A stretch of DNA of 47,119 bases from Acetomicrobium sp. UBA5826 (GTDB lineage Bacteria; Synergistota; Synergistia; Synergistales; Acetomicrobiaceae): positions 1 through 47,119 of the forward strand of contig NZ_DJHF01000006.1 of NCBI RefSeq assembly GCF_002433005.1. Direction: 5' to 3'. Below are positions 9,012 through 16,075 of this stretch, one piece after another. The position numbers and the translations under genes were made by a program. The notes under the pieces are model-generated. The model saw only the letters and a list, made by a program, of their open reading frames with translations, did not search any database and had not been told where the DNA came from. How positions within the stretch are numbered: position 1 is the stretch's first letter; every line of letters begins with the position of its first letter.

Positions 9012-9706
9012 TAATCCACCACCTCAACGCTTAGGCCATCTTCCGGCTGTCTCGTCGAAATAAACAGCTCCGAAGGCATCATAAATTTCATCCCCAAAAA
9101 ATTCACCGGATTTGACCTAACCTCTATCCCATCTATCGTCATGCCACTGACGTCTTGACTTGTTGTGATATAATATTGTGCAATTTTGCTAAAAAAAGCA
9201 CCAAATGCATGGGCACAAAGTATTGCCAACAATATCGAAAACAAACTTAAATGCCCGGTAAGGAAAAGAAATCCAACAAATACGGCAGCAGCCACTGTGT
9301 TCGTCACGACGATAGTTGTCCCACACCTTGGATGCACGGCCAATTTTCTCTCGCCACGACTCATCCTGTACAACCCTTCCCTCGCTGCTGCCAACACTAA
9401 ATGAGGATCCATAACGCCTTTCAAGGTAAATCCGTTCTCATAAGCCATCCCCGCAATATTGGTTGGACCATAATTCTCTTCAATGACGTTAACAGTGGCA
9501 TGTTCCAGGGCATGGTTTCGCCTGACTTTTTTGTTAAACAATATACGCAACAACTGTCCCGGGCCCACGATTAACCATATAAAAGATTGAGCGGCAAAAC
9601 CCAGAGGAATAAATACCAATAGAAATATGAGGAAAAAAACCAACAATAACCCAAAAGCCCAGGGAGCCACGAACAATAATATTAAAAATAACAATAAAAT
9701 CGGCAT
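9011..9706 (-). CDS. DUF6391-type membrane protein
   Basis: This 231-residue protein has an N-terminal hydrophobic region containing two or three membrane segments (about 1-60). A conserved core carries HALEHATVNVIEE (about 65-77) and LAVHPRCGT (about 125-133), and two further hydrophobic segments follow. The His-rich HALEHAT and HPRCGT motifs identify the DUF6391 family; its function is unknown and the motifs could bind a metal. The ATG at 9706 is preferred: GGAGG lies 8 bases before it, whereas the open frame to 9787 would be read through a perfect hairpin. It abuts rsmB. Confidence 0.72.
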   Translation of the reverse strand: MPILLLFLILLFVAPWAFGLLLVFFLIFLLVFIPLGFAAQSFIWLIVGPGQLLRILFNKKVRRNHALEHATVNVIEENYGPTNIAGMAYENGFTLKGVMDPHLVLAAAREGLYRMSRGERKLAVHPRCGTTIVVTNTVAAAVFVGFLFLTGHLSLFSILLAILCAHAFGAFFSKIAQYYITTSQDVSGMTIDGIEVRSNPVNFLGMKFMMPSELFISTRQPEDGLSVEVVD

Positions 9707-9725
9707 AACCAGATCCTCCGCGTCG

Positions 9726-9763
9726 GATAATATAAGGGGTGGCAAACCACCCCTTATATTATC
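9726..9763 (-). terminator. Perfect 17-bp hairpin between the zinc peptidase and DUF6391 genes
   Basis: A GATAATATAAGGGGTGG arm (9726-9742), a 4-base loop (CAAA on the + strand) and the exact complement (9747-9763) form a flawless hairpin. It lies 36 bases after the stop of the zinc peptidase gene and 20 bases before the next start. The distal arm ends in an AT-rich run and there is no long U tract, so it may terminate partially. A weak minus-strand promoter (TTGGGC, 17 bases, TGATAA) could overlap its upstream arm. Confidence 0.7.
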
Positions 9764-9798
9764 ACAAATTAATTGCGATAAGCCCAAGAAAAGAAGAC

Positions 9799-10494
9799 TT
9801 ACCTTCTGTCCACCATATTCCTAAAAGCCAACAGACGCAAAAGCTGAGCCATCGCCATTACAGTAGCTGCCACATAGGTCAAAGCAGCCGCATTTAAAAC
9901 AGCTCGTGCACCGCCAACTTCGTCTTGCGCCAACAACCCAGTATCGGTTAGGTAGCGCAAGGCCCTTGCGCTGGCATCGAACTCAACAGGCAGGGTGACA
10001 AGATGAAATATAATCACAGCGACGAAAAACAGAATGCCTATATCCATCAATACGGGCGCTCTAAAAAGCAACCCTATAAAAAAGAGCGGAAATGCTAAAC
10101 CTGTACCCAAATTCGCCACCGGGACTATCGCATTTCGAACTTTCAATGGTTTGTAAGCATTGGCATCCTGTATTGCATGTCCAACCTCGTGAGCTGCCAC
10201 TCCTATCGCTGCAATGCTTGGACTCGAGTAAACGCTCTCGGATAAACGCAACACCTTAGTCCTAGGATCGTAATGATCGGTTAGCGATCCAGATATTCTC
10301 TCTATAGGAACGTTTGAAAGCCCGAAACGATCCAATAGCGCTCTCGCGGCTTCGTAGGCCCTTACTCCCTTTCGTGAATATACCTTCGAAAATTGATTGA
10401 AGGCACCCTGTACTTTTATTTGTGCCCATATCGCCAAAAGAAGCGCAGGTATCAGAATTATAAAAGTTGGATCGAAAAACAACGGGAAATACAT
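9799..10494 (-). CDS. Neutral zinc metallopeptidase, YugP/Zn_peptidase_2 family
   Basis: A 231-residue membrane protein with an N-terminal hydrophobic helix (about 8-26), a zinc-binding HEVGH motif (about residues 104-108, in AAHEVGHAIQDA), and three further hydrophobic segments (about 125-170 and 200-220). The family is widespread and membrane-bound; substrates are unknown. It follows the DegT aminotransferase gene by 72 bases and is followed by a strong hairpin, so it may end that transcription unit. Family assignment is confident; function beyond putative peptidase is not. Confidence 0.88.
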   Translation of the reverse strand: MYFPLFFDPTFIILIPALLLAIWAQIKVQGAFNQFSKVYSRKGVRAYEAARALLDRFGLSNVPIERISGSLTDHYDPRTKVLRLSESVYSSPSIAAIGVAAHEVGHAIQDANAYKPLKVRNAIVPVANLGTGLAFPLFFIGLLFRAPVLMDIGILFFVAVIIFHLVTLPVEFDASARALRYLTDTGLLAQDEVGGARAVLNAAALTYVAATVMAMAQLLRLLAFRNMVDRR

Positions 10495-10566
10495 TATCGT
10501 TCACCTCCTCCGCGAACCAGTTCCCCCTCACATATTATAATGGAAGATGTCATATACCACACCTCG

Positions 10567-11700
10567 CTAATTACGCCTGTAAAATTTAGCCATCGTATCC
10601 ACAACGTATTCTTGCTCCTCAGGCAATAATTCCGGATACATCGGCAAAGATAAACTGTTTTTGCTCAACGCTTCGGCTTGGGGAAAATCTCCCATTTTGT
10701 ATCCCAAAGAGCTGAATGCCGGTTGCAAATGTAAGGGCAAAGGATAATAAACCCTTGTCCCAACCCCATTTTCTGTAAGATATTTCATCAACTCGTCCCT
10801 CTTGTCGCATCTGACCACATATTGATGAAATACGTGATATCCGTCAGTGTCTTCATGGGGACTTTTAACGAACTCTGAAATGCCATATGTATCGAACAAT
10901 ATTCGATATCGCTCCGCTATTATCCTGCGTTGTTTGTTCCACTCGTCAACATGAGGCAACCTGCATCTTAAAATAGCGGCTTGGATTGCATCTAAACGAC
11001 TGTTCATGCCCAATTCCTCGTGAACATATTCACCGCATAAACCATGAACTCTTAACTTTCTAATCCTGTCTGCAAGGTAATCATCATTGGTAGTTACTAA
11101 ACCGCCATCACCATATCCGCCCAGATTTTTCGTAGGATAAAAGGAAAAACACCCAAAGGTCCCAATGGTCCCACAATACCTGATATCGTCGTCTATCTTG
11201 CGCCATGCTCCAAAGGATTGCGCGCAATCTTCTATTAAATAAATCCTTTTATCGCGCAAAAGGCCCTCAATTTTCTCGACCTGAGCCATATGACCAAACA
11301 AATGAACCACTATAACCGCTTTCGTCTTAGGTGTAATATGATCGTATATTTTGTCGATATCTATGTTGTAGGTTACAGGATCGATATCGACAAAGACGGG
11401 CCTGGCACCAAGCCTGGAAACCACACTAGCAGTTGCAAAAAAAGTATAGGGCGTCGTAATAACTTCATCACCTTCTCTTATTCCCAAAGCCATAAGAGAA
11501 AGCAGCAGGGCATCGGTACCGGAAGCACACCCCAGGGCATTACTTACGCCCAGATAAGAGGCAACTTCTCTTTCAAAACCCTCAACCTCTTCTCCCAATA
11601 TAAACCTTTGCGATTCTAATACTCTGTTAACAGTATCTTTCAGCTCATCCTTCAACATTTCATAATTTCTTTTTAAATCAAAGGCCGGCACATTCATCAT
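10567..11700 (-). CDS. DegT/DnrJ/EryC1/StrS family sugar aminotransferase
   Basis: A 377-residue fold-type I PLP enzyme of the family that aminates nucleotide-linked keto-sugars. Landmarks are ALGCASGTDALLLSL (about 58-72, phosphate-binding), EDCAQSFGA (about 157-165, PLP-binding Asp) and FYPTKNLGGYGDGG (about 187-200, with the Schiff-base Lys). The C-terminal GTRVYYPLPLHLQ segment is typical of this family. Substrate cannot be assigned. No nucleotide-sugar genes adjoin it except the heptose kinase 3 kb away. AAGGAG precedes the start at 11700. It lies 29 bases downstream of the GntR gene. Confidence 0.88.
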   Translation of the reverse strand: MMNVPAFDLKRNYEMLKDELKDTVNRVLESQRFILGEEVEGFEREVASYLGVSNALGCASGTDALLLSLMALGIREGDEVITTPYTFFATASVVSRLGARPVFVDIDPVTYNIDIDKIYDHITPKTKAVIVVHLFGHMAQVEKIEGLLRDKRIYLIEDCAQSFGAWRKIDDDIRYCGTIGTFGCFSFYPTKNLGGYGDGGLVTTNDDYLADRIRKLRVHGLCGEYVHEELGMNSRLDAIQAAILRCRLPHVDEWNKQRRIIAERYRILFDTYGISEFVKSPHEDTDGYHVFHQYVVRCDKRDELMKYLTENGVGTRVYYPLPLHLQPAFSSLGYKMGDFPQAEALSKNSLSLPMYPELLPEEQEYVVDTMAKFYRRN

Positions 11701-11729
11701 GTATTTATTATCTCCTTCCCAATATGAAA

Positions 11730-12395
11730 TTAAACCATCTTTTTCCCATATGAAAATAAGAAATTTGACGTATTGATCATATGTTCCTCCATATTTTTTT
11801 CGGCCTTAGATACATCCCTTTCCCTGATCGCTTCCAATATTTTCTTGTGCTCGGAAAGGCTGGACTCCAGGATTTCATGTATTGGGGAATCGATGATAGC
11901 AGTATATATGCTAATCCGCGCTATGCAGTTCTTTATAAAACTTTCTAAGACTTCATTGCCGCTAAGATGAGCTATTATGCGATGAAAGTCTTCATTTACT
12001 GCAAGATATTCTTCAAACTCGCCTCTCCGGATCGCCTTTTCTTCTTGCGCGATACCCTCTTCCAACTCTTCCAGGTTTGTGTCATCCATATTCTGTAAGG
12101 CAAACCTTATTGCCGTTGTTTCCAAAACACTACGCACTTTAAAGGTATCCTCGACATCCTTTTGAGATGGCGATACCAATCGGGCACCAACGTTCGGAAT
12201 TATTTCCAACAGGCCTTGGCTTGCCAATCTGCGCAGAGCCTCTCTTACAGGAGTTCTGCTCACACCTAAGGCCACGGCGAGATTAACCTCAGCTAGGCGC
12301 TCTCCCGGCTTCATCTGTCTCATCAATATCTTATGAAGCAATTCGTCATACACATAATCCGATGATGTGGTATAAAGTTTTTCTTCTCTCAACAT
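11730..12395 (-). CDS. GntR-family regulator, FCD (FadR) subgroup
   Basis: A 221-residue regulator with an N-terminal winged helix (about 12-75: PGERLAEVNLAVALGVSRTPVREALRRL is the hallmark region, split here by description) and a helical FCD ligand-binding domain. The latter has the usual metal/ligand residues (R near 90; H near 134 in EDFHRII; H near 187 and 206). The start is ATG at 12395, with GGGAGGA 8 bases upstream; the upstream open frame lacks family sequence and would run through the putative operator. FCD regulators usually sense small organic acids. The likely target is its own operon, including the DegT gene, through the inverted repeat at 12434-12496. Confidence 0.85.
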   Translation of the reverse strand: MLREEKLYTTSSDYVYDELLHKILMRQMKPGERLAEVNLAVALGVSRTPVREALRRLASQGLLEIIPNVGARLVSPSQKDVEDTFKVRSVLETTAIRFALQNMDDTNLEELEEGIAQEEKAIRRGEFEEYLAVNEDFHRIIAHLSGNEVLESFIKNCIARISIYTAIIDSPIHEILESSLSEHKKILEAIRERDVSKAEKNMEEHMINTSNFLFSYGKKMV

Positions 12396-12433
12396 GGTTA
12401 ATTCCTCCCAATTTGGATCCAAGATATATGAGA

Positions 12434-12496
12434 TTGCATTATACGATAAACTAAATAGAAATGAACATATCGACCGCCCTTTACTGTATAATGCAA
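12434..12496. promoter_or_regulatory. Symmetric divergent promoter/operator region with an 11-bp inverted repeat
   Basis: TTGCATTATAC at 12434-12444 and its exact complement GTATAATGCAA at 12486-12496 are separated by 41 bases, and the similarity continues as nnTAAA inside each arm. Each arm contains a TATAAT -10 box, facing left at 12438-12443 (towards the GntR gene) and right at 12487-12492 (towards the small membrane protein gene). The matching -35 boxes are poor. The arrangement suggests paired operator half-sites over divergent, regulated promoters, with the adjacent GntR protein the obvious candidate binder. Confidence 0.6.
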
Positions 12497-12574
12497 CCAA
12501 AATCCGAGATTTACCGTATTGTATCAGAGTTTTGAAATGTACACAACCCTGTATTTGAATAAGGAGAGCTGAAT

Positions 12575-12796
12575 GTGAGGCTAATAATCTTAATTTTATC
12601 TATAGCTGCAACGTTCTTTATCGGTTATGCCGTGGCTGGCATAAGCACCTTTTTATATGGTTCCGGCAGAAGGGATCTGATTTTGATAGGATTATTGGGC
12701 GGAATTTCATGCGGCACCCTTGCCTTAATGCTGTGGAAGAAGCTCGTCATTCCAAGAACTACAGAGAATAGAAAGGACAAAAGAAATATCCGATAG
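12575..12796 (+). CDS. Small two-helix membrane protein, unknown function
   Basis: A 73-residue product with two predicted transmembrane segments (about 2-26 and 35-53) joined by a short GSGRRD loop, and a basic C-terminal tail (WKKLVIPRTTENRKDKRN). It starts with GTG at 12575, preceded by AAGGAG 8 bases upstream; the overlapping ATG would stop at once. It is divergent from the GntR gene and shares the symmetric control region, and its last 72 bases overlap the convergent MocR-type gene. The RBS, promoter and composition argue it is real; the family is not recognised. Confidence 0.6.
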   Translation: MRLIILILSIAATFFIGYAVAGISTFLYGSGRRDLILIGLLGGISCGTLALMLWKKLVIPRTTENRKDKRNIR

Positions 12797-14098
12797 CCTT
12801 AAAGAGCTGACAGAAAGCCTGACTGCTTCCACATCCTCCCCTTTAACCGAAAACGCAACCCCGGGGACAACTGAAACTCCTTGGGCCGCCGCCTTGAGAG
12901 CCGCCTTGCTGCCTTTAAGGCTTGGCAAATTAAGCCATAGGTAAATACCGCCTAAGGGCATCTCAAAAAGGGCTTGAGGCAGCATTTTCCTAAAGCCCTC
13001 GCACAACGATCTCATTCGCATGGAGATTTGATTTCGAACAAATTCCAGCGTTTCATACAACCCCCCTTCTTCAAGAAATGTAAGCACGAAATATTGGACC
13101 AAAGATGAAACAGAGCCGTAAAAAATCCTTTTTATGTCGAGGCAACTTTTCATCAAATTTTCAGGCAAAAGGAGGTAACTCATTCTGAAACCCGGGAAAA
13201 GCACTTGGCTGAAGGATCCCAAATATGCTATCTTTTCGGCATTTTCCATGGCCTTCAAAGCGGGCACGCTCTCCTTGCCGTACCTCAATTCCCCATAGGT
13301 ATCATCTTCTATTATCAAAAGCGACTTCCTTTTTGCGATTTCCAATATCGAACTTCGCGTCTCTAAAGAAAGCGTGCGCCCCGTAGGATTGTGGAAACTC
13401 GGTATCAGATAAAGGACATCGCCCTTGGAGGCATCTTTTAAACTGTAGGCCGGATCGTTCAAAGATATGCAACAAACTTGCATTTTATTCTTCGTGGCCA
13501 ACTCTACGACAGGAGAGTAGGTTAGTTCTTCTACAAATATATTTCTTACGCCCTGTTCTTTAATCGCTGCGATCAAAATGGCAAGTGCCTCCAATCCGCC
13601 AGCAGTAACCAGCACTTCATCGGATCGTGCTGGAATCCCCCTTAAAGCGGCATGCTTAACCAGTGCCCTTCTAAGTTCGGGAACCCCGGCCAAAGGCGCC
13701 GGCAAAATCAAATCTTTACCTACATTCAATGACAGGTCTTTCAACATCTTGGACAAAAAACGTGTCGCAATCAGACTTTTATCGGGTAATCCGGAAGCTA
13801 GGTCCCATATAACTTTTTCTGAGCACATCACTTTTTCTCTTGATACACCGGCAACATTTTTGCGGCGGACATAACACCCGCTCTTTTTCTTTAACTCGAC
13901 ATAGCCCTCTGCTTCCAGAAGAAGCATGGCTTCATTTACGGTAGTCCTGCTTACGCTCAAATCCCCGGCCAATTGGCGCGTTCCCGGCAGTTTATACCCC
14001 TCTGGAAGCGTACCGCTTTCGATCATGCGCTTCAGATGAAACGCTATCTGGTGATAAAGAGGAGTTTTAGACCCGCGCTCCAGAGGTATCTCCAACAT
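12725..14098 (-). CDS. MocR-type (GntR plus aminotransferase domain) regulator lacking the PLP lysine
   Basis: A 457-residue fusion of an N-terminal GntR winged helix (about 1-75: TPLYHQIAFHLKRMI, GTRQLAGDLSVSRTTVNEA) and a class-I aminotransferase-like domain (about 105-455). MocR proteins usually bind PLP as effector and regulate pyridoxal or amino-acid genes. PLP-contact segments are visible (IIEDDTYGELRY, PSFHNPTGRT). At the place where the Schiff-base lysine is expected (SFSK...PGxR), this protein reads SFSQVLFPGFR; the CAA Gln codon is at 13205-13207. The ATG at 14098 is preferred over frame extensions to 14197. The gene is divergent from the HAD gene. Confidence 0.88.
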   Translation of the reverse strand: MLEIPLERGSKTPLYHQIAFHLKRMIESGTLPEGYKLPGTRQLAGDLSVSRTTVNEAMLLLEAEGYVELKKKSGCYVRRKNVAGVSREKVMCSEKVIWDLASGLPDKSLIATRFLSKMLKDLSLNVGKDLILPAPLAGVPELRRALVKHAALRGIPARSDEVLVTAGGLEALAILIAAIKEQGVRNIFVEELTYSPVVELATKNKMQVCCISLNDPAYSLKDASKGDVLYLIPSFHNPTGRTLSLETRSSILEIAKRKSLLIIEDDTYGELRYGKESVPALKAMENAEKIAYLGSFSQVLFPGFRMSYLLLPENLMKSCLDIKRIFYGSVSSLVQYFVLTFLEEGGLYETLEFVRNQISMRMRSLCEGFRKMLPQALFEMPLGGIYLWLNLPSLKGSKAALKAAAQGVSVVPGVAFSVKGEDVEAVRLSVSSLRLSDISFVLSILCSSWNDELLPQH

Positions 14099-14182
14099 AA
14101 CAACCATCCCCTTGAATAAATCGCCTGTCGATGTCAAACTAATTATGCTTGGACGTCTGAACACTCTTTGACATGACAACAT

Positions 14183-14220
14183 ATTATGTTTAATCATGCG
14201 ATTATCTCAATATATCGCAT
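14183..14220 (-). promoter_or_regulatory. Promoter of the MocR-type gene overlapping an inverted-repeat operator
   Basis: On the minus strand TTGAGA (14205-14210), 16 bases and CATAAT (14183-14188) make a good sigma70 promoter about 85 bases upstream of the regulator's start. A 7-bp inverted repeat, ATGCGAT (14196-14202) and ATCGCAT (14214-14220), brackets the -35 box. A rightward TAAAAT at 14220-14225 may serve the divergent HAD gene. The overlap suggests autoregulation and possibly shared control of both genes. Confidence 0.5.
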
Positions 14221-14252
14221 AAAATATATAGCACCAAGACATGGGAGGAAAT

Positions 14253-15092
14253 ATGGACAAATTAAAAAAAATTCACGATGCCCTTATTTTCGACATGGAT
14301 GGCGTGCTCATTGATGCAACCTTCTCTTATCCAATGGTCATAAGAATGGCTGTACAATGGGGGTGGCGCTACCTGCTCGGCAATGACGTAAATTGTACCG
14401 CCTTTTCTTATGGACATTTCTACATCAGCAAGACACATCCGGCCTTTAACGATGACTATGATATTGCATGGATTTTATTGTCCCTTGCAGCTTCAAAGGG
14501 AATAAGATCTTTAAAAAAGGCTTTTCCCACCCCAAAACAGTGGGAAGAAATTCTGCAAAATTTCAATGGCGACGACCCTTCGCTACTGCTTTCTGACAAT
14601 TTTAACAATATCGTTCCCAGATCATCTGTGAGACAGTTGTGCGAGGAGATCTACTTCGGTCGTGAGGAATACATTTCTTTACATAGCAAAGAACCCAAAT
14701 GGTACAAAGGAAAGGGACTTTGGCGAAGAGAAAGGGCTCTCATCGATGTGCATTGGAAAGATCTTCCCTTGCCCGTCTGCATTTTCACAGGAAGGTCGCG
14801 GAAAGAGTGTCTTCTTGGGCTAAAGCTTCTTGGCTGGGAAGACCTTCCAAAGGAGAGGATATTCACTTTAGAGGACGGTATGCCTAAGCCTTCCCCCGAA
14901 GGCTTAGAAGTCTTGTCCGCGAGGGTGGGTGCCAAAAATCCGATATTTTTCGGAGATACGAGCAGCGATTTGGAATCGGCTAAAAGATTTGGCAGAGGAA
15001 AGTTCGTATATGTCGGCAAAACCCCTAAGGACTTACCTTTGGTCTTTGAAGATGCGCAAAAGGCACTGTCCGAACTGGGGTTTATCGATTAA
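14253..15092 (+). CDS. HAD-superfamily hydrolase
   Basis: A 279-residue HAD phosphatase. Motif I is FDMDGVLID (about 14-22) with the nucleophile and acid/base Asp; motif II is the Thr of IFTGRS (about 177-182); motif III is the Lys in PKPSPEG (about 210); motif IV is FFGDTSSDLESA (about 229-240). A long helical cap insertion (about 25-150) contains an unusual aromatic-rich stretch. The ATG at 14253 is chosen because GGAGG sits just before it, inside the longer frame. Substrate is unknown. The gene is divergent from the MocR-type regulator and converges on the heptose kinase gene with a 1-base gap. Confidence 0.82.
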   Translation: MDKLKKIHDALIFDMDGVLIDATFSYPMVIRMAVQWGWRYLLGNDVNCTAFSYGHFYISKTHPAFNDDYDIAWILLSLAASKGIRSLKKAFPTPKQWEEILQNFNGDDPSLLLSDNFNNIVPRSSVRQLCEEIYFGREEYISLHSKEPKWYKGKGLWRRERALIDVHWKDLPLPVCIFTGRSRKECLLGLKLLGWEDLPKERIFTLEDGMPKPSPEGLEVLSARVGAKNPIFFGDTSSDLESAKRFGRGKFVYVGKTPKDLPLVFEDAQKALSELGFID

Positions 15093-15093
15093 A

Positions 15094-16065
15094 TCATTGG
15101 TCTCCGTCGAAATAGGGCTTTAACTTTTCCCACTCGGGAGAATTCTTGATTTCTTCCGGAGTAACAGTGGCAGTACCCATCTTTTGTACGACCAGCCCGG
15201 CTGTCAAAGTAGCAAATTCACAAGCTACACGCCGAGGCAGCCTCAATCCAAGGGCAACGGCTATAGATGCGACTACCGTATCACCAGCCCCGGAAACATC
15301 GTAAACCTCCCTTGCACGGGCCGGGAAATGGATCAATTCATCCTTTGCGGCAAGTACCATACCCTGGTCTCCAAGGGTGATGACAACAGCCTCCATGGAA
15401 AGACGTTCCCTAAGCAACTGAGCACCCTCCAGAGGAGTGAAATTCCCATCAAAGACACGCCCTAAAAGCATTTCCGCTTCCAATTTATTGGGAGTCATAA
15501 CAGTCGCTCCTATATACCGTTCTTTATGTTGCGGTTTAGGGTCGACTATAACGGGAATACCCCTTCCTTTGGCCCAATTGATGCACCCACCAGCCACTTT
15601 TTCGCTTACAGTACCCTTCGCGTAATCTGAAATGACCAATACATCGGCATCAAGAGTAGACAAAACTTTTAAAATATCTTTCGAAATATCGCATAAACGA
15701 TCATCAATATAGTTATCCCAATCTACTCGTACAATCTGCTGAGAACGGGCAAGAATCCTCGTCTTACGTATCGTCGGAATGTTTAAAGTTATTGGAGAAC
15801 ATATGGCAACCCTTGTCTTATTCAGCAGAGACTCCAACAGGTCCCAGTAAATATCCTGCCCCTTGGGGGCCACTAAAACAGCATCGAATCCGAAAGCAGC
15901 AACGTTATTAGCCACATTAGCCGCTCCACCCGGCCGATAATCCTCCTCGATAACTTCAACTACCGGAACGGGGGCTTCAGGCGACAATCTGCTCGCACGA
16001 CCAATGATATAATGGTCAAGCATAACATCCCCCACTACGGCAACTTTGCATCGCTTCGCTTTCAC
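15094..16065 (-). CDS. PfkB-family D-glycero-beta-D-manno-heptose 7-phosphate kinase (HldE N-domain type)
   Basis: A 323-residue ribokinase-like protein resembling the stand-alone kinase half of HldE (RfaE1). This enzyme makes heptose 1,7-bisphosphate for the LPS inner core. Visible are VVGDVMLDHY at the N-terminus (about 9-18), the glycine-rich GGAANVANN (about 46-54), TPNKLEAEML (about 193-202), and the anion hole with catalytic Asp VSGAGDTVVAS (about 259-269). The cytidylyltransferase half is absent, so a separate HldE-C would be needed. It is the last gene of a four-gene unit and implies a diderm envelope. Confidence 0.85.
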   Translation of the reverse strand: MKAKRCKVAVVGDVMLDHYIIGRASRLSPEAPVPVVEVIEEDYRPGGAANVANNVAAFGFDAVLVAPKGQDIYWDLLESLLNKTRVAICSPITLNIPTIRKTRILARSQQIVRVDWDNYIDDRLCDISKDILKVLSTLDADVLVISDYAKGTVSEKVAGGCINWAKGRGIPVIVDPKPQHKERYIGATVMTPNKLEAEMLLGRVFDGNFTPLEGAQLLRERLSMEAVVITLGDQGMVLAAKDELIHFPARAREVYDVSGAGDTVVASIAVALGLRLPRRVACEFATLTAGLVVQKMGTATVTPEEIKNSPEWEKLKPYFDGDQ

Positions 16066-16075
16066 GGATACTCCC

